This document shows, one piece after another, positions 12,286 to 22,000 of a stretch of 64,000 nt of DNA (positions within the stretch are counted from its first letter, which is position 1; each line of letters begins with the position of its first letter). This DNA comes from Meconema thalassinum (taxonomy: Eukaryota; Arthropoda; Insecta; Orthoptera; Tettigoniidae). The stretch is from contig CAMPQE020000053.1 in assembly GCA_946902985.2 (NCBI GenBank), positions 1,736,001 to 1,800,000 on the forward strand, in the 5' to 3' direction. The position numbers and the translations under genes were made by a program. The notes beneath the pieces were generated by a model that saw only the letters and a list, made by a program, of their open reading frames with translations, had not been told where the DNA came from and did not search any database.

Positions 12286-12770
12286 ATTAATAAAAATCTA
12301 TCTAAGGCTGGTAATTGAAAAAGCTCGTGAAAACAAGCAGAGTTTATGTATGGATTTTATAGATCTTGAGAAAGCCTTCGACCGTGTGCGAAGACCGTTA
12401 ATATGGAAAGCATTAAAGTCGCAAAACGTTCCTGAACTATACATAAATCTCAAAATGGATATGTATAACAATGTAAAGACATGTGTCAGAAGCCCAGCTG
12501 GTTTGTCCGAAAGCTTTGATATCAAAGTGGGGGTTTATCAGGGAAGTGCTCTTAGTCCACTGTTATCCAATATAACGTAACAAAACAATTTCAGAAACCC
12601 TTACCGTGGAATCGTTTGTACGCTGACGAAGTGGCACTATTATCTGACAGTATTTATGACCTACAGTAGAGTTTAGGCCAATGGAGGAGAGCTCTAGAGT
12701 CTAATGGACTGCGCATTAGTAGAACCAAGACTGAATATATGGTATGCGACTTCCACAACAATAAACCCAG
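12281..12770 (+). pseudogene. RTE-like LINE coding fragment B (palm domain)
   Basis: Continues the outer LINE after the nested one: LRLVIEKARENKQ, MDFIDLEKAFDRVRRPLIWK (first Asp), KVGVYQGSALSPLLSNI, then in another frame the catalytic box as YADE (usually YADD) near 12616-12630, followed by EYMVCDFHNNKPS. The D-to-E change, stops and a frameshift near 12575 indicate inactivity. It stops at the TA target of the next insertion. Confidence 0.8.
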
Positions 12771-12772
12771 TA

Positions 12773-14070
12773 CCGTAAAACGATGTGAATGGGATCACTT
12801 TTGAACTTTGACTGTCTGTTACTCTTGAACCACTGAACTTTATTTCGTGTTCTTTTAATTGAAACATGAGTCCGCATCAACAGATTGTATATTGTTAGTA
12901 AATATGCCTCAATCCCGAAAAATTAAGTGCATATACCTAATTAAGTGCGTGATCCCATTCACCACACCAGGTGGGGTGAATAGCGCCACTCTTTCATTTC
13001 TATGACTAATCCTATTCAGATGAACTGTAGGGTGAAAGGGATCATTATTTAGGACTCTGGACTACTCCTAGAAATATCAGATCATATTTAAATTAAACTG
13101 CCGATGGTGAAAAGACCTGTAAAACAATTTATTACTTAAAAATATACATATTTAGTTGAATAACAACGTATTCACTACGTAAATTATAAAATTGGTGATA
13201 AACACAACTATAGGGTGTTATAATTGAATGCAAACTTAAGTTGCCTCCTACGGATATTTTCCAGGCCCTTCATTCTCCCAACTATTTTCTCATAAGAGAA
13301 GCAAGTAATGCTCTCCACAGCTGGAAACGCATAGATGTGTCCTTGGAAGTCTCTTGTGGATTTTCATCAAACAAACGTCCCTTCGAATTTCTTCTCATCT
13401 TTACTCTTTACAGACCGCAAAATTTGGCCTACAAAATAAAGCAGCTTGCATGTGCCTTGTTTCATGGTACCTGGAGGAAAACTTACTAGGACTCAGTCTC
13501 CTTCGGCGCTTTGAGGAATTGAGAATTTATTTGCCGCCTTTCTATACTTGGTCCTTATTCCTATAGAGTTTAGGTGTGCTTTGCGGTGTAACTGACTGTG
13601 TGGATCTGGTTTGTAGTGCCACGGCATACTCAAACTTAACATCAAAGTATCTGATCCTATTCACCTGCCAGTCAGAAAAATAAAGCAGGACACAAAACAA
13701 ATAAGATTTTATCACAACTGATAAAATGTAAACTGAAGACGATACTTGAAATGAATTCACTAAACATACCTTATCCAAATATAAAATCCAAATTTTGCAA
13801 AATGCTAGTGCAAGCACATGTTCCACACAAAGTTATTTCACCAAGCTAATTTCGAAAAACTTGTAGCTTCTGCTTAAATGTGTATACTGTTAAGTGCTGC
13901 CAACTTAAAAATTGGAAAACATGTTTTAGCATACCGTTGTACCAACTCAAGTAACACCAACTGCTAACAACCGCCTTCCGGTTGATGTGGCACATGTAAT
14001 ATACGTTTATGTTTACCAACAAAGTTTTGATCCCTTTCACCCCACTGATCCTATTCACCTCGTTTTACGG
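12773..14070 (+). mobile_element. TA-flanked inverted-repeat transposon, non-autonomous
   Basis: A 1298-bp element bounded by TA (12771-12772 and 14071-14072). Its left end CCGTAAAACGATGTGAATGG mirrors the right end, whose reverse complement starts CCGTAAAACGAGGTGAATAG. Removing it with one TA joins the LINE reading frame exactly. Motifs of the type GTGAATRGGATCA recur inside, for example near 12952, 13006, 13648 and 14048. No transposase is recognisable; the frames at 13241, 13354 and 13542 match nothing I know. The TA target suggests mobilisation by a Tc1/mariner-type enzyme. Confidence 0.85.
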
Positions 14071-14072
14071 TA

Positions 14073-14714
14073 TGACAAATATTGAACTTAAACTAGATGG
14101 TGAAACCTTACAAAGGGTAACAAAATTCAAATATCTAGGTTCTGTCATTGCTGAAGATGGCACGATAACCGCCGATATAATCCATAGGGCCACGTCTGGG
14201 TGGAACAAATGGCGCGAACTAACAGGAGTTCTATGTGATCCGAAAGTACCCATAAGATCGAAGGGGAAAGTTTATAAAACTGCCGTAAGAGCAATCCTAC
14301 TCTAAGGTAGTGAAACATGGGCTACTACAAAGGCACATGAGCAAAAGCTACATACCACTGAAATGCGTATGTTATGTTGGTCAGGTGGAGTTACTCTCAA
14401 AGATAAAATCCGTAATGGACATGTGCGGGGCAGTTTCAAAGTAGCGCCTATAACAGAGAAACTTTTTGAAACCAGGCTAAGGTGGTATGGACATGTTATG
14501 CGAAGACCGGAGAATCATGTAGTGAACAAGTGCCTTTCCATGACTACGCAAAAGAGAGGGAGCGGCAGACCTCAAACAACGTCGATGACGAATGTCCAGA
14601 GGGACATGAGAGTATTGGGCCTATCTGCTGATGATCCTTTCCAAAGAAATGAGTGGTGCCTCAGGATTAAGAAAGCTGACCCCACGAAACGGAAAAGGCG
14701 AGGAGGAAGAAGAA
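14073..14714 (+). pseudogene. RTE-like LINE coding fragment C (C-terminal end)
   Basis: Resumes with NIELKLDGETLQRVTKFKYL and GSVIAEDGTITADI, then a stop inside the usual LYGSETW (TAA at 14303-14305), then WATTKAHEQKLHTTEMRMLC, FETRLRWYGHVMRRPENHVV and GSGRPQTTSM. This is the conserved C-terminal region of this LINE group. It ends in the Arg/Lys-rich tail produced by the GGA/GAA 3' terminus. Confidence 0.85.
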
Positions 14715-14727
14715 GGTCAAATGTATT

Positions 14728-14880
14728 CTGTTTCTTTTGACGCAATTTTTAATTGTTTTTGGAATTTGTTGGTGGGTCCTTTTCCTAATTCCTTGATTAC
14801 ATTGTTGTACAGAAATTCGACTGTTTTATCGCCCTACTCTCTTTTGTTCACAATTACTGTTGTGTTCCCCTAATTCAAAT
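14728..14880 (-). pseudogene. Penelope-like element reverse transcriptase, N-terminal part
   Basis: Minus-strand reading gives GNTTVIVNKRE, a stop, then KTVEFLYNNVIKELGKG and PTNKFQKQLKIASKETE. In PLEs this block sits just upstream of the GLPKIHK motif. The next block of the same gene is found at 8842 and below, so the RTE-like LINE at 8857-14714 was inserted between the two. Upstream of GNTTV nothing PLE-like remains. Confidence 0.75.
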
Positions 14881-15635
14881 GGTGCCTAGTCAACTGATGC
14901 AATTTAGGGTATTTCTCATGTGGAGAAAATCATCACAGCTCCAACCTATTAACGTACTGGTGAGTAAGACTTAAAAATGTGACCATAATCGGGATGGACA
15001 CCGCGTCTCTTGTGGCACGGCCAGGCACGCTAGGCCCTTGCACGAATGTTGTTATGATTACATTAGTCTAAAATAAAGCAAGTAATATCAATGATAAACA
15101 TTTATTTAACAATATTCTAAGAAAAAAGAACATGATGCACCTATAAATTTCCACAAATCACTGGACATAAACATTTTTTGTTACGCTGCCCTATTCATTG
15201 AACCTCTAAGTCAACATCTCCATCTGTGTCTCTTGCAAGTGTTTGGGATCTGCAGGTGTTAGTTAGGCTTCCCAGTTGGCCTCAAAGGTTTCAATACCGG
15301 TACCGGTAGCTGATGAAATGAACACTTCCCACCTCGTGGTGTAGCGACTAGGTCCGGGTTCGATTCCCACCTCATATATCTTGGAAATGGATTCCCTCTT
15401 CAACTCCTGGCGGATGGTTCCTAGCTTAAGGCCACGGCTGCCCCCTTCCACATCCTCCCCTGAATATCATTACACGCACTTATATAGCAATCACAATAAC
15501 CCAGGTTATCAGACAAAGGGCCACATACACTCAACTACACGGGGCTGAGTGACACGAAGTCAAAGTCCCTTTAATGAAACTAGGCCTATAAGTCTTTAGG
15601 CTACTAGATTTTGCCTTTAAATTAGGTTTGACATA

Positions 15636-18129
15636 AGGTAATGGGACCAGTAGATGACAGTGGACCAGTAGATGGCACTTACATAGTTAATGCAATTTAT
15701 TAAGCTTGTAAGAGAAGATGAATGTATTTGGATTAATAGTCCCCAAGTATGATTCTAGAGTGCAGCACACAAAATGAAATGAAATGTTGTAGTACCTTCT
15801 ATGAGTTTCCAAAGAAGTTCTATAAGCAGCTGTGTGAGCATTGGATGTAAAATGGCGTCAGCTTAAAGGTGCTGTTAACGAAGAGGTTAGAATACAGGTA
15901 CGTTACTTGACAGAGTTAGGCTTTATCGTGGTTATGAGAATATTTTTAACCAAATAGACACTTTGGGAGCGTTTAATATTAGCATATTCAGAAGGTATAA
16001 CTAGGATTGAAATAATATATTGTTAATGCCATCTACTGGTTCATAAAATAGCTGGTGGACTAGTAGTTGGCAGGGTATGCCATCTTCCCAACCCTTCCAG
16101 AAAACCTTGTGGATCTATAGTTGGCATGGCAACCTAAATGTGCATACTTCATTGTTATGGTTTATTCTACTCAATACACTTGTTGATTTTGACTTGTAAA
16201 TGGTAAATTAAGTTGTAATAGAATAAAAAAAACATGGAATGCTGCTTTAATGATTCCGTGAATAAAGATAATGGCCGTTCTTGATCTATTTGACTCAAGC
16301 CATAATGAACAGTTGGGGATATTAAATTTAGCTTCATAGATCCCTAAAATTAATTTCAATTTTAATTGGATAGCGCAGTTAAGCTATAAATTATGAAACC
16401 TTGGTATGTTTTATTTGCTAGTAAGTTAAACTCTGAACAAGACATCGTTCTTTATTTTCAGGACACTGAATCTATCTTATCATGCCTGCAAAGGGGAAAG
16501 GATCTCTGTTTAAATACTCAACTGAGGCTATGCAGAATGTCATCGAAGCTGTTAGAAATGGCACACCATATGCCACAGCAGCCACTAAAGTGGATTTAAA
16601 AAGTGTGGTTTGCCACCATGGGATCGAAACGCAGTTGATTTTTCAAGGATCCTTTCCACAGAAAGGGAGGAAGAAGTCCCAGTTTTTCGGCAGCACGACA
16701 GTATGTGGCATGAATACCAAGTAGCCGTAAAAGTAATGGAAAAAGAAATTGGTGAAAGTAAAATTGGCTATTTTAAACAGAAAAAAGAACTGTGCCAACT
16801 GGATAAAGAAATTGAAGAAAACGACAGAAGCTTATTTTTACTGTGGAGGAATTTGCAGGAAATTGTTGAAATCCGCTCACCTCCCTCGATGAACAGCCCA
16901 TTAATAATTGATGAGCAAGTACCAGTTCTTACTGCCTTATCACCTGCTGACATGAATCAAGTCACTGTTCTAGCAGTTGCAAATGAAGACACACCACATA
17001 TGCATAAATATAATTTGTCTTTCTCATGAGGTTCTCTTTCAACACAATCACCAAATCAAAGATCACCCAATGTTCAACCCATTCCTTCAACATCAACAAG
17101 CCAAACTGAAAATCCACCAATTGCTCCAAGAACACCACCTTCATTTGATGACAAAAGGAGTGATGCAAATACAGCTGGTTCAGGAAGTTCCACAACCAAT
17201 ATCCCTTTCCCTTTCAAACGAGCGTTATTTTACACGAAAGAACTGTCTTCAACAACGTCAAAAAAGAAAGAAGGAAAATGTTCCAAGTGGTGTGGTATCT
17301 AGAGATTGGCAATTGTTCTAGGAAAGAAAGAAGCAAAGGATGAAGCTGACAGATTGAAAGAAGAAAAAGCAAAGTTGAGAGAAGAACGAATAAAGAAAAA
17401 ATGTGCTGAAAAAGCAAATAAGAGGATTAAATTATCTAAAATGCCAGACAGTAGCAGTGAATCAGAGGAAGATGTTTCGACAAGTGACACAGTCAATTTA
17501 CGCAAGGGGCTCATGTGATATGTGATTACGAGGGGGAATATTTTCCTGGCATTATTTTGAAGTAAGAATCAAATCGGGCATACGGTATGTTAAAGTAATG
17601 GCTGTGGCAGGCATGGAAGTGGCCAAAAACTGACGATGTTTGTTGGTATGAAAAGGAAGACATTAAGGAAAAAATTTCAAGCCCCAAATTGTACACAAAT
17701 AGAGGTCACTATCGAGCGCCAGAAATTAATAAATACAGAAATTTTTAAAGATATTCACATAACCTTGCATGCAGTATTGGTTTGTTTGCTTTATTTAATG
17801 ATTTAATGTTCTGTATATCAATAATGAAAAGTTTATAGGTGAATAATACTTATGGACAAACTGTCAACTACTGGTGGTGTCATGTGTCAACTACCGGTGC
17901 ACGGGATGAAGACAGATGTCATCTACTGGTGACTTGTCATACATGATTTTACTGTTACATTTTATAATTTGGAATGAACATACGTATATCATCCATTAGA
18001 TTTGTATTTTAAAAACAATTCAAGTAAATACATTTATAATTGGTTTAATAGTTTACCAAGTTTATGATTAAATATGAATATTTGTGTCTGAAATTTCCCT
18101 TAGAGTGCCATCTACTGGTCCCATTACCT
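15636..18129 (+). mobile_element. Pogo/Tigger-like DNA transposon
   Basis: Terminal inverted repeats AGGTAATGGGACCAGTAGAT at both ends (15636 on the left; the reverse complement ends at 18129), flanked by TA at 15634-15635 and 18130-18131. The related repeat at 42.6 kb has a single TA at the same place, an empty site that confirms the boundaries. CATCTACTGG-type motifs recur near both ends (15648, 15664, 16028, 17920, 18108) and may be transposase sites. Length 2494 bp. Confidence 0.9.
16482..17745 (+). pseudogene. Pogo-like element protein remnant
   Basis: Begins MPAKGKGSLFKYSTEAMQ, leading into VIEAVRNGTPYATAATKV, a psq-type helix-turn-helix as in pogo/CENP-B-like transposases. An acceptor-like TTTATTTTCAG lies just upstream (about 16452-16462). 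Then come coiled-coil stretches (16690-16860), a Ser/Thr/Pro-rich linker, a Lys/Glu-rich segment (17306-17450) and a degenerate C-terminal block with YEGEYFPGII and WKWPKTDDVCWYEKEDI. I do not see the DDE catalytic domain, so it is internally deleted or diverged. Frameshifts and stops separate the parts. Confidence 0.6.
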
Positions 18130-19014
18130 TACATGGTAAAACGCCGTGACGTTTACAACTGAATTTCCTTTAGTTTCAGCAAGTTATTTTGCAGCAATTA
18201 ACATTCGTTTTACGATTCATGATAACCTTTTCTAGTGCTACTGAACTAAAGCCACATTTTTGTTGAAGCTTGCAATATAACGTGGTTTGTAATTCGTATT
18301 TTTTGTCTCCAAAATTTGGTAGAAATGACAAAACTTGTGTTATGACATGTTTTAAAGCGGAGGTAATACTTAATTGCCCTGTGACAGTCAATTCACAATA
18401 TTTAATTGCCGAACATACAGGGGTGTGGCTAATTAACTAGGAACAGCCTTATGACGACAATATACAAGTTACCCTCAAGTTAGTTGGAGTCATTGATGAT
18501 TCTCGTTTAAACTGCCTGGTTTGTAACAGAATGAGATCTTGGTAATTTGTGTTTTCCAAAATGACTGTATGCTACTAGTGGCGATTTACAATACCTGTGC
18601 AGTAAACTAAGGTCATTTTCTCGTGCCTAATTAAGCGTATCGATAGTGTTTTACTGTCAGTACTTTATTGTATGATCGAATAATATTTAATCTACTCACC
18701 GCAAATCAAGTTTGTGTGTACATAGGAATAAGCTGACCAAATGTAGCTATTTTATTTTCCTTCTCTGTAAGCAGTCACAATTAGGCTACTTATTCATTTC
18801 ATCAATTCAATCGCAATGATAACAACTTATTCGACCAGCGTCATGGTCGTATTTGTTTTACTGTTGTTGACAAACATATAACCGCTCCTTAACACTGTGC
18901 ACTTCCTCATCTGGTTTATTGTATATGAGAATGACTTGGCGTAGCCTACTGATATAAGTAAGGTCTTTAATTAATTCTTCAATGCTTTTCTTGTGTTCTA
19001 GTTTCCTTAAAACA

Positions 19015-19083
19015 ATGGAGGAACAACAATTTATTAAAAGTGAGCCAGACTGGTTGACAGATACAGTTGATGTCTCTAACATT
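19015..19083 (+). CDS. Zinc-finger gene exon 1 (start codon)
   Basis: Encodes 23 residues: MEEQQFIKSEPDWL, then TDTVDVSNI. The ATG at 19015 has A at -3 and G at +4, a good initiation context. A polypyrimidine tract and AG at 19000-19001 upstream suggest that a non-coding 5' exon precedes it. The donor is GTGAGT at 19084, phase 0. IKSE matches the SUMO-acceptor consensus. Short acidic N-terminal exons with IKxE motifs are common in insect zinc-finger genes, which is why I take this as real; on its own the evidence is modest. Confidence 0.6.
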
Positions 19084-22000
19084 GTGAGTTGCATTTTGAT
19101 TCGTATGTGGTGAAACATTGCATTCTTAGTGATGTGCATGACAAGTGAGGTTTAGTGACTTAACACACTACCTAATGGTAAATGGCACGCTAACGTTTAG
19201 TAACGTAACTTAGTACCCATATTGTGTGTGCATATTTTTGATTGGGTCATACTTGTGTTACTTCGCAGGAGACAACTGTCCTGTTGCCCTCGGATAACTT
19301 GAAAGACGAGGCTGCTGATATATTTGACGATAAAAGGATAGCAGTAAAGGAGGAACACGAACTACAGGTAATTATCGGTTCTGCGTTATTTCTCTTGTAA
19401 TAATATGAATGATTTTTAGAATGAATATTGTTTGGAAGATTGGAATACTTAGTCTTGTTTTCTATAAGAACACATATAGTAGCTCATGTTATTGTATTGA
19501 TACTGCAGTTCCACTCTGCTGGCACCCTGGATCCTATTATAGGTTATGTCTACACAATGTGCCATGTTATAACTCATCATATAAGGCATTTGAGATATGA
19601 TTGCCCTTATGTGAATGCGCTGCTGGTTGCTATAGGCTAGTGGGGATGAGGGAAGACTGCCACAGCAAAGCAAGCTCGTTCTGGCATGAAACAATGTTAA
19701 TATTCTAACTTGGGCGTCAGCAATGATAGCCTATTTCTATTTCTAATGAATAATCATCACCACATCTTTATTCATCTTTTTCATGGAAATCTGACTGCCA
19801 ATGGAACAAACAGAAAACCTTACATTCCAGGCTACGCAATTACACGAACAATGCACTTTGCCTCTGGTGGCTCAGGTTAGGTTCGTGCATGTCTGTAGCA
19901 CCTTATTAACAAGTACATTACTGCCTGTGCTACAAGCAAGGTGGTCTGAGGCTTAAGCCCCAGGTTAGGCTCGAGTATGTCTGGAGCGCCTTATTAACAA
20001 GTACATTACTGCTTGTGCTACAAGCAAGGGGGGTCTGAGGTTTAAGCCCCAGGTTAGGTTCGTGTATGTCTGGAGCGCCTTATTCACTAGTACCATGACG
20101 AATAGAAGGACCTAGTGTGAGGACTCCGCCATTATAGCACGGTAGTTTGTGATCCCGCCGCTACATGCACTGCAAGCGATAATGTCCAACAACGTGTCCT
20201 GTTGTTGGGTCGAGCCGGGTCTTAGAAAAGTGCGCGAGAAGTTACTGTGTGAGATATTTGTGTGAATTAAATTTAATTTTCTTTGCATTCAGTTCTTAAA
20301 TTCAGTTCATTGTGTCTTGTGTACATCAGCGTTTTGTGTTGTGAACTTCAAACATATTTCTTATGCGGGTTTGTTAATTTAATAGTTCAACATGCCGTAC
20401 TGGTTTTTGCCTGGCTGTAAGTCAGGATATGGTAGAGTAGTTGACGATATACGAATTTTTTCACCACCGAAGAATACAAATCAATTTGAAAAATGGGCCA
20501 GAGCTATTCCACGAAAGGATACGGAGTTAACGCGAAGTATTAGAATTTGTCAAATTCATTTCTCTGATGATTTGATAGTCAAATCAGGTAATTTTATAGT
20601 GAATGGTGAAGAAGTGGAAATCTCTCGTGTGTGGTGGAAGTTACGACCTGGAGCAGTGCCTCATTTTCCCCCTAATTTACCGAAGTAGTGAGAATAAATC
20701 ACGTAAAACTCCCAACAGGAAAAAGAATCTCGACACCACCAGAAAAAGAAGAAAGAAGATTGAAGATAGGATTGGAGCAACGAATGAGGCATTAAAAGGT
20801 CAATCCAGTGTTGATAAGAATTTGGGTCATTCTAGTGTACTTACTGATGCTGAAAAGACTATAATATTGCTCAAAAGGCGCCTTAAGAATGCTAACCGTA
20901 ATTTAATTCGCGTTAGATCCTGCCTTAACTCAGCAAAATCGAGAATTAATTTGCTGGAGAAGCAGGTTCGAAATTCACAGGCATTTAATTACAAAGATAA
21001 CGATTACCGTGGCGGATCCAGGCCTTGCGAGGCCCTGGGCGATATGATAAGGTGGGGCACACAACAATAGGAAAAAAGAATCGAATCAAATGGAAAATAG
21101 TTTGATAATAATAATAATAATAATAATAATAAAGAATAGTTACAATATTTTGAATACACTACAGTACATTATTTTAATAATATGAAAGAAACCTTTATGT
21201 CCCTTTGAATAAGATTATGTAAACAATGAAATATTAAAATTTTACTTTGCGACTTTTTTCCCGGTTGAAGTCTTCTATTATTTCACTGAAATCTTAACTT
21301 ACTAAACGGTCACGAGAGGTCATAGCTGCACTGAAGAAAGGAATATGAATTATAAATTAGTTTGAAAAGTATACTTAATTAATTAATTAAATGTAGAAAA
21401 ATCCATGGCGCGGGACCCCTAGGACCGCGGAGCCCTGGGCGGTCGCCCTCCTCACCCTCCCCTAGATCCGCCCCTGATAACGAACACCTTAGCAAGAAGG
21501 AAAAGATGATAATAGACACTATGCTCAAGGAATGCCAGGAAAAATCTCGCAATGGAATGAGGTACAGCAATAATAATAATAATATCGTATGGCCTCGGGT
21601 GCCTGGTGCAAGCTTTGTTAATTGACACCCAGAGGGTAGCTTGCATGTCGAATTTCGTCGTTCCTTTGAACGCTATGAAAGTCAAGGAGGTTAGATATCT
21701 AAACTCCTTGACACTACAGCGCTTTCAAGTAGAGAATGGAGGAACTTTGTGTTGGCGGAAAATCCCGAGATTAATTTTGCCATTGAACACGGCCTACTGA
21801 ATTCAAATGGGTTCTTTAACATGCCAACAACGTATGACATGAGTGTCGTGATTTTTGTCGCCTTCAAAAATCACTTACCATGGCCAGGGGCGAACCTGCA
21901 ATCTTGGGGTTGGTAGTCCGACACTATAACCACTCACCCACCGTGGCAAGCTAGGTACAGCAATGAATTCATTTTACAGTGTTTATTGTTGAGAATAAAA

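Larger units (their letters stand above)
8857..14714 (+). mobile_element. RTE-like LINE (copy 1), itself interrupted twice
   Basis: A non-LTR retrotransposon of the kind with an apurinic-type endonuclease and reverse transcriptase; only the post-endonuclease part is kept. It is bounded by an imperfect target duplication: GGTCAATATGTATT at 8843-8856 and GGTCAAATGTATT at 14715-14727. Its 3' end is a GGA/GAA-rich tail. Three coding stretches belong together: 8938-9774, about 12290-12770 and 14073-14714. Between them sit a CR1/Jockey-like LINE and a TA-flanked inverted-repeat element. The RTE-like clade assignment rests on the C-terminal GSETW and MRMLCW pattern and is tentative. Confidence 0.8.
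15014..18355 (+). repeat. Unclassified interspersed repeat (copy 1), split by a pogo-like element
   Basis: Starts CACGGCCAGGCACGCT and ends near CAAAACTTGTGTTATGA. The parts outside the pogo-like insertion match 42159-42809 along most of their length, with some private stretches in copy 1 (15080-15330). It contains a B-box-like GGGTTCGATTCCC at 15357-15369, probably a SINE remnant. No coding sequence or inverted termini were seen. Confidence 0.75.
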
